DNA of 42,619 nucleotides from Candidatus Obscuribacterales bacterium (GTDB lineage: Bacteria; Cyanobacteriota; Vampirovibrionia; Obscuribacterales; Obscuribacteraceae): NCBI GenBank assembly GCA_019745415.1, contig JAIETF010000107.1, forward strand, positions 1 to 42,619. Direction: 5' to 3'. Positions 18,122 through 26,728 of this stretch are shown here, piece after piece (position 1 is the first letter of the stretch; the number at the start of each line of letters is the position of its first letter). The notes beneath the pieces were generated by a model. It was not told the origin of the DNA. It saw nothing but the letters and a program-made list of their open reading frames with translations, and searched no databases. Position numbers and translations under genes: made by a program.

Positions 18122-18916
18122 CTAAGCAGATGGCTTACGCAAGATAACAAAGCGCTTGAACTGAGCTTCGTTAAACTTGGTTATCGACTCCATTCTCATT
18201 AAACCAGTCTTGCTGTCATTATTGAAGATACGGTCGTTACCCATATAGATTGCCGAATGGGAATAATCACCCTGTTCACGATAGGCTAGGATTACATCAC
18301 CCGGTTTAACATCGCGGGGAGAATTGACCTGGGTGAAGCCGAAGCCGCGCAGCCTCTGTTCGAGACGGTTGACATTGACTTCGTCGACATTGTAGCCCCA
18401 GGCTTTCTTGATAGCGAGACTGACCGCTTTGGCACAGGCAACGTCGGGATCCATATTCGGGAAGAATCTATTGATTGACTGTCCATTCAGACCGGCGACT
18501 GTGTCATCTAGACGGTAAAAGTCGCGAATCTCGCCCTCGGTCCAGCTATGGCGGCGACCGTCGCGGCTATTACCGCGCTCTCCGCCATCGGAGCGATACT
18601 GGCTGTACTGAACCTGCTGCATTTCCGGCTGATAACTAGTGCGCTCATCAGCATAATCGGCATAATCGGCGTAAGGACTTTCCATATATAAAGAATCCTG
18701 GTTTACAGGGCGCCTGTAGGCCAAATCTCTGTAGCCCATATCTTGTTGATAAGCCATGTTCTCGGGTAAAGGAGCATTGTAGAAACCCCGGCCCATCGGC
18801 CCCATCATCTCGTCATTGACGAACTGGCGCAAACTCCGATCTTCATAGTCGAATTCGGGATTATATGAACCGTCTACTGACCGGCCATTGCGGTCATAAG
18901 GAAAGAAATCAGCCAT
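18122..18916 (-). CDS. NlpC/P60-like cysteine peptidase domain with Tyr/Asp-rich N-terminus
   Basis: A 264-residue protein. The C-terminal half (about 150-262) looks like an NlpC/P60-type fold: a candidate catalytic cysteine in DVACAKAVSLAIKKA, the PGDVILAY strand, and a candidate catalytic His in GDYSHSAIYMGN. Such enzymes usually cut peptidoglycan peptides. The N-terminal 130 residues are low complexity, rich in Tyr, Asp, Arg and Met, and contain a short YAD repeat. No signal peptide is visible, which is odd for a wall hydrolase. Family assignment is by motif only and is moderately confident. Confidence 0.62.
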   Translation of the reverse strand: MADFFPYDRNGRSVDGSYNPEFDYEDRSLRQFVNDEMMGPMGRGFYNAPLPENMAYQQDMGYRDLAYRRPVNQDSLYMESPYADYADYADERTSYQPEMQQVQYSQYRSDGGERGNSRDGRRHSWTEGEIRDFYRLDDTVAGLNGQSINRFFPNMDPDVACAKAVSLAIKKAWGYNVDEVNVNRLEQRLRGFGFTQVNSPRDVKPGDVILAYREQGDYSHSAIYMGNDRIFNNDSKTGLMRMESITKFNEAQFKRFVILRKPSA

Positions 18917-19074
18917 AGGATTTATATTTTCGAGGGAGAGGGGGTATAAGATTCCAACAGGTTAATCTAATAGTTGGAAATCGACGACACGGTTTCTCCC
19001 ATGGTCGACCCAAAAACAAGCTTTGGCTCTCTCTGGTCTACTTTCTCTTTCACAAATCAAAACACTGGAAATTT
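18917..19074. promoter_or_regulatory. Divergent gap between the NlpC/P60-like gene and the LRR gene
   Basis: The 158-bp gap contains an inverted repeat, TTCCAAC at 18952-18958 and GTTGGAA at 18973-18979, separated by 14 bp. This could be a regulator site or a weak hairpin. No confident promoter boxes are visible on either strand. Confidence 0.3.
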
Positions 19075-19950
19075 ATGCAGGCAGTAAAACTCCATTTCCC
19101 CCTAGCGCGGTCCGCCGGCAACCTTTATCTAGCGCAGAGAGCCTTCCCCCATTCAAAAACCTGGGTCGGACAAGCACAGAACCAGGTTGCTTTGGAAATC
19201 AAAGATGACAGCCTCATGGGACTTGCCTTTTCCTATGACTTTAACGACAAAGATCTGCCCAAAGTAGCGGAAAGTCTAGTGCAGCTAGAGTCTGCCGACT
19301 TCTCCATGTGTACTTTTTCGAGCGGAGTCTTATCAGGTCTTGCGGAGAGCAAGCTGGTCGAACTGCGTCTAGATTTTGCCGCCCTATCGGGCAAAGACTT
19401 GGAAGTAATAGGCAAGATCAAGACTCTGGAAACAATCTGGTTGACTGGCGCCTCAATCAGAGACGAACAACTCCTATTAATTAAGGACCTGCCTTCTTTG
19501 ACCTCACTTACTCTAAAGAGCACTTCCCTGACCAGCCATGCCCTGGCCAATCTCTGTAAGGGCTTTGAAAGCCTAAAGAGACTCCACCTACCGGCTTCTA
19601 TAGACGACAGCGGTCCGGCCTATCTTAGCGAAGGACGCAGTCGCATCAACGAACTAGATCTTTCCTACAGCAAAATCAGTAATTGCTGCGCCCCGCACCT
19701 GGCTCAGTTGGGTCTGGAAACTCTGTATCTCAACGATACCGAAATTGGCGATGACGCGCTCAGTGAACTTTCGCAATCAAAAACTCTCAAGGTTCTCTTC
19801 TTGAACGGCACTTTGATCTCAGACAAAGGGCTCAATCACCTGGAGAATCTCACAACTCTAGAACATCTAGAATTGCGCGACACCAGAATCACCGAAATCG
19901 GCGCCGCTAGACTGAGAAGTAAACTTAAGGACTGTGCCGTCTTTAACTGA
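19075..19950 (+). CDS. Leucine-rich repeat protein
   Basis: A 291-residue protein. From about residue 75 to the end it consists of about seven to eight leucine-rich repeats of roughly 23-25 residues with the pattern LxxLxLxxTxIxDxxLxxL (for example LETLYLNDTEIGDDALSEL and LKVLFLNGTLISDKGL), the RNI/F-box-like LRR subclass used for protein binding. The first 70 residues are not repeat-like and lack a clear signal peptide. The ATG has GGA 5 nt upstream. It is not a fragment: it ends cleanly, 17 bp from the convergent coiled-coil gene. Partner unknown. Confidence 0.78.
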   Translation: MQAVKLHFPLARSAGNLYLAQRAFPHSKTWVGQAQNQVALEIKDDSLMGLAFSYDFNDKDLPKVAESLVQLESADFSMCTFSSGVLSGLAESKLVELRLDFAALSGKDLEVIGKIKTLETIWLTGASIRDEQLLLIKDLPSLTSLTLKSTSLTSHALANLCKGFESLKRLHLPASIDDSGPAYLSEGRSRINELDLSYSKISNCCAPHLAQLGLETLYLNDTEIGDDALSELSQSKTLKVLFLNGTLISDKGLNHLENLTTLEHLELRDTRITEIGAARLRSKLKDCAVFN

Positions 19951-19967
19951 CTAGCTAAATAGAACGG

Positions 19968-20738
19968 TTAGTTGGAATTGCTGGGCTTGACGAACCAACG
20001 CTTGATGCGCGCCCAAAGTGAGCCCTCTTCGCTGCGCACCCGGAAGAGTTTGAAGCGATCCACTTCGAATTTGATTTTGGTCAGTTCGGTTCTGTACTCT
20101 TCAGTCTTGACGGCTGCAGCCATGGCTCGGTCGGCCTGGGCCTGCAAGTCGGGCAACAAAGCCACTTGAGTCTCAAGAGTGGCTATCTTTGCTCGATCTT
20201 CCACTCTATCGGTCAAAAGCTTGATGATGGTGTCTTGTGCTTCGATAACTAGACTTCTCAGATTCTCGATTTCCTGAGTACGATCATCCACATGGGCTTC
20301 TACAGGCTTGACGCTTGAGACTAATTCAACCCGATATTGCCGGCCTTCTTCATCGGGCTCAGATTCAGACTTGAGCACATCGACAAAACCTTCAAGCAAA
20401 TTGACCAGAGCCTTGCGCGAAACTTTATCACTGGCACCGACCATGGTATTAGCCGGCAACTGCTTTAAATTCTCCGTCACTTCGGTGGCTTGACAAAGTT
20501 CAGCATCAGGACTGGCGTCGAAAGATGCCCCAGCTTCGTCCGAAAGCTTGGCTTGTTCTTCTGCGATGGCAATCATAACTTCCTCAGCAGAAAACATCGA
20601 CTCTTCCACGGCTTGATCAATGAAGGCGTCCATGATGAAATCGCTTCCACCATCGTTGAGTAGTCCCTGATAATCATCCAGATTGGTAGGCGGTAAACTA
20701 GCCTGGGGTCCATCTTCTAGAGACTGGGGCTGAATCAT
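19968..20738 (-). CDS. Coiled-coil protein of unknown function, downstream of mrdA
   Basis: A 256-residue protein that I do not recognise. The start is the ATG at 20738, which has AGGAG about 8 nt upstream; a longer in-frame form to 20825 has no such site. The N-terminal part is acidic. A predicted coiled coil covers about 150-220 (EIENLRSLVIEAQDTIIKLL...), and the C-terminus is basic and aromatic (WARIKRWFVKP), suggesting membrane or nucleic-acid contact. It follows mrdA on the same strand after 99 bp, the place where rodA is found in many bacteria, but it has no membrane segments and is not RodA. Confidence 0.6.
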   Translation of the reverse strand: MIQPQSLEDGPQASLPPTNLDDYQGLLNDGGSDFIMDAFIDQAVEESMFSAEEVMIAIAEEQAKLSDEAGASFDASPDAELCQATEVTENLKQLPANTMVGASDKVSRKALVNLLEGFVDVLKSESEPDEEGRQYRVELVSSVKPVEAHVDDRTQEIENLRSLVIEAQDTIIKLLTDRVEDRAKIATLETQVALLPDLQAQADRAMAAAVKTEEYRTELTKIKFEVDRFKLFRVRSEEGSLWARIKRWFVKPSNSN

Positions 20739-20815
20739 TGGAGCGCTCCTGAAGCATTTGAATAATAAATAAAGATTATCGCCAAAAGCCCCGCCTTTGT
20801 CCATTCCAACTACTT

Positions 20816-20832
20816 TATATGCCAAGCATATA
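20816..20832. repeat. Perfect 7-bp inverted repeat after mrdA
   Basis: TATATGC (20816-20822) and GCATATA (20826-20832) flank a 3-nt loop, 5 bp beyond the mrdA stop. It is AT-rich and lacks a following T-run on the minus strand, so it is more likely a protein-binding dyad or an attenuating hairpin than a strong terminator. Confidence 0.4.
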
Positions 20833-20837
20833 CAATC

Positions 20838-22691
20838 CTAGTGCGGTTTGTTCTTCTTGCCCGCAGCGACTGCATTCTGTGTCGCACCGGCAGTAGTGTC
20901 GTCTTGTCCAACCGCAAAGAATTTTTCTAAAACCACCTTAGCTAGTGGTGCAGCCGTCGAACCACCGTGACCACCATGCTCAACAAAGCAAGCCACAGCA
21001 ATGCGCGGATTATCGGCCGGAGCATAGCAGGCAAACCAAGCATGGGTCTTACTACCAGCGGGAGGGGCTTCCGCAGAACCGGTCTTTCCGGCCACTTCCA
21101 CATTGCCCAGTCTGGTGGCGCCGCCGGTACCACTGGCAACAACAGCCTTAAGGCCATCGAGAACCACTTTCAGATAAACAGGATTGGTCTTGACGATTTC
21201 AGGCTTGGGAGGAGGAATCAGACGATCGCCTATCTTTATGACCAAATGCAGATTTGGCACCTGCCCTTTCATACCTAGACCGGCAAACATGCGAGCCGCT
21301 TGCACCGGCGTCACCTGTACATAGGTCTGACCGATGGACATGTGCAAGGTATTGCCCGGATACCACTTCTCTTTATAGACCCTGAGCTTCCACTCCGAGT
21401 CGGGCACCAAACCTTTGCTTTCATGCCTGAGTTCGACACCGGTGGGACGTCCGGCACCAAATTTCATGGCCCATTCTTTAATCTGCTCAGGCGTCATCTT
21501 CAGTGCCATTTGATAGAAAGCCGAGTCTCGAGACCAAGCTAGACATTTAACCAGGTCAAACAAGCCGGTGGTGCCGGTCCAGTCACCAAAGAAAAAGCCA
21601 CCAAGTGAAATACCACCTGAGACATGCAGCTTGGTATCAGGCTTGACCGCCTTGCTCTCAAGGGCAGCCAGCAATGTAAACGCTTTCCAAATAGAACCCG
21701 GCGGATAGCCTGAGAGAGCCCGGTTGAAGAGGGGGTGGTCGGGGGCATTGATGCGTTTCCAAACATCGGGAGTGATGCGCTTGGTGAAGACATTGGGATC
21801 AAAACTAGGACGTGAAACCATGGTGAGAATCTCACCGGTACGCGGGTCGATCGCCACAATTGCGCCCGATCTTTCACCTAAAGCTTCATAGGCAGCCTTC
21901 TGCAATTCCAGATCGAGAGAAAGTACAACCGGCTTACCGGCGGTTGATTTGCGAGTGATCTGAGGACGAGCCGTCTCAGCCGAGAGAGATTGCCCCATGG
22001 CATTGACTCTCACCCTTTGCTCACCGTCGATTCCTCTCAGCTGATCATCGTAAAGCCGCTCAACACCGTCTTGACCGATTACATCACCCATCTTGCGCCC
22101 TTTTCGGCGCTTCAGCTGCGACTGGGTAATCTCGCCGCAATAACCGAGCACATGCGCGGTCACCTCACCATGGGGATAGCTGCGGCTGACATCCTGCAAG
22201 ATATCTATGCCTTTGAGAAAAATTTTCTTCTCATAAAACTTACTGACGATCTCCATATCGAGATCTCGTTCAATCACCACAGGCAATACCGAAGCCGAAG
22301 CTTTAGCCTTGAGAAGCGAAGCCAGTATCTTGGGCTCAGGACTGCTCAAAATGGGAGCCAAGCGCCGGCTGAGATCTTGGACATTATCCAACTGGGCCGG
22401 TATGGCCACCATAGATAGAGACTGCTTATTGGTGGCTATCAGCGTTCCGTGTCGGTCATAAATATTGCCCCGCGGCGCCCGCAAAAAGGTAACACGAGTG
22501 GAGTTCTCCACCGCCTGTCCTTTGTAATAAGGATTCTGGACAATCTGCAACCAGACTAGACGAGCAAGAAGAGCGAGCATGGCGAGACCAATAACGACAG
22601 TGAGAATCACCACTTTCGGGCGGAAGTCTCTCTCTCCAAAAGAGATAGTCGAGGTTGTGCTTCTGCTCTCGCGGGTAAACATGCTCTTCAC
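20838..22691 (-). CDS. mrdA: Penicillin-binding protein 2 (elongation transpeptidase)
   Basis: A 617-residue class B PBP that crosslinks peptidoglycan during cell elongation. An N-terminal membrane segment (about 27-50) precedes the PBP dimerisation domain (RGNIYDRHGTLIA near 74-87) and the transpeptidase domain. The three active-site motifs are SxxK = S333-I-W-K336, SxN-type = S387-R-D389, and KTG = K536-T-G538. Asp in the SxN position is known among PBP2-type enzymes. The GTG start overlaps the mreD stop by 4 bp, so the genes are coupled; an ATG three codons further in (22682) is the alternative start. Confidence 0.94.
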   Translation of the reverse strand: MKSMFTRESRSTTSTISFGERDFRPKVVILTVVIGLAMLALLARLVWLQIVQNPYYKGQAVENSTRVTFLRAPRGNIYDRHGTLIATNKQSLSMVAIPAQLDNVQDLSRRLAPILSSPEPKILASLLKAKASASVLPVVIERDLDMEIVSKFYEKKIFLKGIDILQDVSRSYPHGEVTAHVLGYCGEITQSQLKRRKGRKMGDVIGQDGVERLYDDQLRGIDGEQRVRVNAMGQSLSAETARPQITRKSTAGKPVVLSLDLELQKAAYEALGERSGAIVAIDPRTGEILTMVSRPSFDPNVFTKRITPDVWKRINAPDHPLFNRALSGYPPGSIWKAFTLLAALESKAVKPDTKLHVSGGISLGGFFFGDWTGTTGLFDLVKCLAWSRDSAFYQMALKMTPEQIKEWAMKFGAGRPTGVELRHESKGLVPDSEWKLRVYKEKWYPGNTLHMSIGQTYVQVTPVQAARMFAGLGMKGQVPNLHLVIKIGDRLIPPPKPEIVKTNPVYLKVVLDGLKAVVASGTGGATRLGNVEVAGKTGSAEAPPAGSKTHAWFACYAPADNPRIAVACFVEHGGHGGSTAAPLAKVVLEKFFAVGQDDTTAGATQNAVAAGKKNKPH

Positions 22692-23284
22692 CTGTCGAGA
22701 TAAAGCGAATACTGAAACCAGCCTCGCATCGGTATGAAAAGCACCGGAGCGATGATGCCGCTCAGGAAAGCCTCAGGGAAACTAATCTGTACCAAATGGC
22801 TAAATACATCGGGACGTCCAGCTAGATTTAGCTGCAAAGCCATAATCATCTCGCCCAGAAAATTGAGCAAGACTGTCAATGGTATGCAAAGAAAGGCAGC
22901 CTGATTGAAATTGCGCAAAGAAAAGTAGCCGGCAATCCAGCCAATAATGGGATAGGCTACCGGATAGACAGGCATGACCGAAGCAGCAAGGGCGGCAAAA
23001 AAGGCGCCAATCAAGAGACCGGAAGGAGAACCTGAGAGGAGCTGCCGCATAAAGACAGCCGAGAGACTGGAAACACGCAGTTCGTCATTAGTAGCCTTTT
23101 CCATGCGAGAACCGAAGGTCAGTCCCCAGACAATAGTCATAGCCATGGGTAGATTGGCGCAGATATCAACAAAACGGAATTGCGAAAGCAATGCTAGCTG
23201 TATTATCCAAGCCAAATAAACAACAAAGATAGCTACCACTATTTCAGACAGTCGTCTTCTTGTGCGGTTGGAAACGAGATACAT
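22688..23284 (-). CDS. mreD: Rod shape-determining protein MreD
   Basis: A 198-residue integral membrane protein with about five to six hydrophobic segments, in the expected place between mreC and mrdA. MreD sequences are poorly conserved, so context carries much of the assignment; the size and the WxxxALLSQFRF-like N-terminal segment fit the family. It begins 3 bp after the mreC stop and overlaps the mrdA start by 4 bp. It would act in the inner membrane with MreC and PBP2 in the elongasome. Confidence 0.85.
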   Translation of the reverse strand: MYLVSNRTRRRLSEIVVAIFVVYLAWIIQLALLSQFRFVDICANLPMAMTIVWGLTFGSRMEKATNDELRVSSLSAVFMRQLLSGSPSGLLIGAFFAALAASVMPVYPVAYPIIGWIAGYFSLRNFNQAAFLCIPLTVLLNFLGEMIMALQLNLAGRPDVFSHLVQISFPEAFLSGIIAPVLFIPMRGWFQYSLYLDR

Positions 23285-23287
23285 GCG

Positions 23288-24085
23288 TCAGCCCTCAAGC
23301 GGCGGCAAGACAAGCACATGGGAAAGGTCGTAGCAATTCTCGGTCAACTTGACGTCGATTTCCATCGAGGCACCTTCGGCATCTCGCCGCACCGCTACGA
23401 CACTGCCCACCGGATGATTCTCCGGAAAAGTACCGGCTTTGCCGAGAGTGACTACTTTATCGCCGACATTGACATTAGTGCCCACCGGCACAAAATCAAT
23501 ACGCGCTAGATTTTGACTATTACCGACGAGAATGCCGGTCAAACCCAGACGTGGTATCAAGACACCCAATTTTTGATCTGGATCGGTGATTAGCCTGACT
23601 ACGGCCCCATGACTGTCTACCTTTACCACTTGCCCGACCACCCCTGATATCGAGATAACGGCCGAGCCCACCGTAATATGGTCGGCAGAACCTTTGTCAA
23701 TAACCACTTGCTCAAACCAGTTGTCGGCATTACGTGACACAACCTCGGCGGCAATAGTTTGACGCTTAGACTTTTGTTTCAGTTCAAGCAAGCTACGCAA
23801 GCGGCTTGTATCGCGAGCTTCTTGCTTGAGTCTGGTCATCTCCAATTCATTTTGTGCCAGTTTTCTCTCCAAAGCCCGAATTTTTGCCGAGGCATCAAAT
23901 AACTGCTCGGCTAAATTCTTGGTCGACTCTACTTGATAGGCACCTTTAGCAAACAAAGAAGAAGTCCAGGCTTCAGCAGAGAGCACAAAGCCAGATACAG
24001 GCACGGCAACCATGAGGACCAGCATGCCCAGAACTAAATACTCGGTCAAAGACTGAGACTGGCTCTCAAAACTCTCGTTTTGCAC
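23288..24085 (-). CDS. mreC: Rod shape-determining protein MreC
   Basis: A 265-residue bitopic protein. One membrane segment (about 15-35) is followed by a periplasmic coiled coil (about 55-95, AKIRALERKLAQNELEMTRL) and a C-terminal double beta-barrel with typical MreC phrases (WFEQVVIDKGS, VVGQVVKVDSHGAVVRLITDPDQKLGV). MreC forms filaments that activate PBP2. The start is GTG at 24085; the gap to the mreB stop is 20 bp. Operon position mreB-mreC-mreD-mrdA is canonical. Confidence 0.93.
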   Translation of the reverse strand: MQNESFESQSQSLTEYLVLGMLVLMVAVPVSGFVLSAEAWTSSLFAKGAYQVESTKNLAEQLFDASAKIRALERKLAQNELEMTRLKQEARDTSRLRSLLELKQKSKRQTIAAEVVSRNADNWFEQVVIDKGSADHITVGSAVISISGVVGQVVKVDSHGAVVRLITDPDQKLGVLIPRLGLTGILVGNSQNLARIDFVPVGTNVNVGDKVVTLGKAGTFPENHPVGSVVAVRRDAEGASMEIDVKLTENCYDLSHVLVLPPLEG

Positions 24086-24105
24086 GCTACCTCATCAAAA
24101 GCTGA

Positions 24106-25140
24106 CTAAGACTTGCGGAACAAACATTGCTCTAAGACCCTGCGATAAGTAGGATCGGTGAGCATCTTGCCTGTGCCTATTGCTACTGAAGAAAGAGGAT
24201 CTTCCGCCACAAAGACCGGCACTTCGGTTTCATGCGAGATAAGTTCATCAAGACCGCTGAGCAGAGCACCACCACCGGTGAGGAATATTCCGCGATTGAA
24301 AATATCAGCGGCTAATTCGGGCGGGGTGCGCTCCAAGGTGCGTTTCACCGACTCGACGATGGCTTTGAGAGGCTCTTGCATGGCTTCTCGCACTTCGCCA
24401 CGGCTGATGGTTATGGTACAAGGCACATGATTGAGCAGACTGAGCCCTCTTACATCAAGACGGTCATTTTCGGCAGTTCTGAAAGCCGAGCCCAGCCTGA
24501 ATTTGATCTCTTCGGCGGTACGCTCACCAACGGCTAAACTGTGAACTTTCTTGAGATAAGAGATTATCGCTTCGGTGAGTTCATCACCGGCTATGCGAAT
24601 CGACTCATTCACAACAATGCCCGAAAGGCTGATGACAGCTACTTCAGTTGTACCACCGCCGATATCGACGATCATCGAGCCGGTCGGCTCGACCACCGGC
24701 AAAGATGCTCCAATAGCAGCAGCCATAGGCTCTTCCGGCAAATAAATTTGTGAAGCGCGGGCATTCTCGGCAGCCGACTTGATGGCAATTTTCTCTACCG
24801 AGGTGACGCCGCTAGGCACACCAATAGCCATATCGGGATTCTTGATACCGCCGGCCCCGGTCACCCTTTCAACAAACTTACGCAACATAACCTTGGCATG
24901 CTCAAGATCTGCAATGACGCCGTCCTTCAGTGGACGTATCGCTTTGATCCCTTGCGGTGTCCGGCCAATCATGGCGCGAGCTTCTTCGCCCACCCATCTG
25001 ACCATATTGGTATTTTCGTCAACCGCCACAACCGACGGTTCACGCAGAACCACACCTTTGTCGTGTACATATATAAGGGTATTGGCGGTACCCAGGTCGA
25101 TACCGATTCCGTGCCAAAAAATATTCTTGAAGAAAGCCAC
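24106..25140 (-). CDS. mreB: Rod shape-determining protein MreB (bacterial actin)
   Basis: A 344-residue actin-family ATPase that organises sidewall synthesis. The phosphate-1 motif IGIDLGTANTLIY, the phosphate-2 motif MIVDIGGGTTEVAVISL and the adenosine motif GIFLTGGGALLSGLD are all present. Length is that of the family. The start is GTG with GGGAG 7 nt upstream. The N-terminal MAFFKNIFWHGIG extension is hydrophobic and amphipathic, consistent with membrane binding. First gene of the mre block, 102 bp after hfq. Confidence 0.97.
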   Translation of the reverse strand: MAFFKNIFWHGIGIDLGTANTLIYVHDKGVVLREPSVVAVDENTNMVRWVGEEARAMIGRTPQGIKAIRPLKDGVIADLEHAKVMLRKFVERVTGAGGIKNPDMAIGVPSGVTSVEKIAIKSAAENARASQIYLPEEPMAAAIGASLPVVEPTGSMIVDIGGGTTEVAVISLSGIVVNESIRIAGDELTEAIISYLKKVHSLAVGERTAEEIKFRLGSAFRTAENDRLDVRGLSLLNHVPCTITISRGEVREAMQEPLKAIVESVKRTLERTPPELAADIFNRGIFLTGGGALLSGLDELISHETEVPVFVAEDPLSSVAIGTGKMLTDPTYRRVLEQCLFRKS

Positions 25141-25242
25141 TGACTAACTCCCGTAGGTAAGCAGGATATCCAAAGTCATACTTTTAGAAAGCTGATGGAG
25201 ACCTGGTTGACCTTAAATGCCGCATCACGCCTTAGTCTAACA

Positions 25243-25464
25243 CTATTTGGCTTTCTTGGCGCGAATTCCTAGCACTGCATGTCGCAAGATCGTTATTTCG
25301 GAACCATCTTCAAGCTTGAGATGAAAAGCGTCTCCGTCGAACCACTTGATGGTACCGGCAAAGCGACTGCTTTTAGCATCAAGAGTGAGAAATTCGACAG
25401 CGGTTTTCTCTCTTATCAACCGCTGCACTTCCACTAAAGAAGGTGTTTTATTCTCGCTCGACAT
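25243..25464 (-). CDS. hfq: Hfq-like RNA-binding protein, cyanobacterial type
   Basis: A 73-residue Sm-like protein. It begins with SLVEVQRLIREKTAVEF, close in pattern to the cyanobacterial Hfq start (PSVRQVQ-LI-VE). The Sm1 strands (FAGTIKWFDGDAFHLKL) and an Sm2-like end (ITILRHAVLGI) follow; the classic KHA of enterobacterial Hfq is R61-H62-A63 here. Cyanobacterial Hfq is known to be divergent, to bind RNA weakly and to affect motility through pilus proteins; whether this copy binds RNA is unknown. Its ATG overlaps the stop of the upstream glycosyltransferase by one base (TAATG), so the two are coupled. Confidence 0.82.
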   Translation of the reverse strand: MSSENKTPSLVEVQRLIREKTAVEFLTLDAKSSRFAGTIKWFDGDAFHLKLEDGSEITILRHAVLGIRAKKAK

Positions 25465-26714
25465 TAGTCGGCAGCATCTCTAGATATCAACTTGGCTTCG
25501 AGAGCCTCGGCGCCATCAGTCGGTTCGATGGTCTGCCTGGTGTTGACCACATAACGGCGCCCCTTCCAATTGACTTGGCCGCCGCTATGCACCAAATAAG
25601 CGGCATGCAAGTACAGGGCTGAAACCGCCAGACAACCATAAGGAGTCAAGAAGAAGTGATACCACTTGGTGCCGTCGTGGTGACAAGATGTGCGCCGCAG
25701 CCAAAGAACGAGGGTGCCGAACTGAACAATGAGCAGCAAAGAAAGCTGAATCAGCAGATTGGTAAATTCACCAGACAGCCACTGCCAGCCCACATAGCCG
25801 AGCCACAACCAGGGGGCGACTACCACTGTGTTGATCATGAGTAAGATGACAAGCAAGTTTCTGGGCTTGCTGTCGATAAAGCTATAGAGGTTCTTGGTCC
25901 AGCCATGCCAAAGGCTGACCAAATCAGTGTACATACGCACCGAATAGAGAGTCTTACCGTCGGCTACTTCAATTTTATAGCCCTTCTCTTTAAAGGCGCG
26001 AGCCAAGGCGTGGTCTTCCACGATTTCATCACGCACACTGCGGTGACCGCCTACAGCCAGGTAGGAACTGCGCCGACAAAGAATGTATTGCCCGTGGGCA
26101 TAGGCTCTGGAATCACGCGGATTGTTGACGGCGTGGAAGGGGTCGCCGATGAGGAAGGCACTGAGCAGAACCGGCATAATCAGACGCTCGGGGAAACTGC
26201 CCAACTCTTGCATGGGCAAGAAAGAAATAAGATCGATCTTGTTCTTGATGCCGTAAGCAACGGCATCAGCCACCGAATTGGGATGATGGCAGGTGTCGGC
26301 GTCTGTGAATACGAACCAATCACCGGAAGCATAACCGACTGCATGGGCGAGCGCATTACACTTGCCTATCCAACCACTGGGTGCATCCTTCCCTTTGACG
26401 AACTTAATGCGGCTATCGCGAGCCGCATAAGAGGCGATGATATCACCGGTGGAGTCAGTGGAGCGATCGTCGATGACCACAAGCTCAAAATTGGGATAGT
26501 TCTGGTTGAGCAGCGACTCGATACAGCGACCAATTTTACCTTCTTCGTTGCGAGCAGGCACAATCACAGAAACAAGCGGATAGTCTTGGGCGGAAGCATC
26601 TTTACCTGAAGACTGACAGCTCTCAACCGGCTTGAGCTTGATATAAAAAGCCAAGGTTAGCCCGTAAAGAGCAATGATAAAGAGGGTATTGAAGAGCATC
26701 AAACATAGAAGCAT
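25464..26714 (-). CDS. Family 2 glycosyltransferase, membrane-bound
   Basis: A 416-residue GT2 enzyme with an N-terminal membrane segment (about 3-24), a GT-A catalytic domain (PLVSVIVPARNEEGKIGRCI, the VIDDRSTDST donor motif, and FTDADTC as DxD near 140), an acceptor-site region with VEDHALARAFKEKG, and three C-terminal hydrophobic segments (about 285-370). The plan resembles HpnB-like and carotenoid or lipid glycosyltransferases; the acceptor cannot be named from sequence. It is 14 bp after the dehydrogenase gene and overlaps hfq by one base. Confidence 0.85.
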   Translation of the reverse strand: MLLCLMLFNTLFIIALYGLTLAFYIKLKPVESCQSSGKDASAQDYPLVSVIVPARNEEGKIGRCIESLLNQNYPNFELVVIDDRSTDSTGDIIASYAARDSRIKFVKGKDAPSGWIGKCNALAHAVGYASGDWFVFTDADTCHHPNSVADAVAYGIKNKIDLISFLPMQELGSFPERLIMPVLLSAFLIGDPFHAVNNPRDSRAYAHGQYILCRRSSYLAVGGHRSVRDEIVEDHALARAFKEKGYKIEVADGKTLYSVRMYTDLVSLWHGWTKNLYSFIDSKPRNLLVILLMINTVVVAPWLWLGYVGWQWLSGEFTNLLIQLSLLLIVQFGTLVLWLRRTSCHHDGTKWYHFFLTPYGCLAVSALYLHAAYLVHSGGQVNWKGRRYVVNTRQTIEPTDGAEALEAKLISRDAAD

Positions 26715-26728
26715 AGAGCTTGCCCGCC

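Noticed and set aside
25905..26609. A 234-codon plus-strand frame opposite the glycosyltransferase
   Set aside because: It is a shadow of a well-supported GT2 gene and has no family features.
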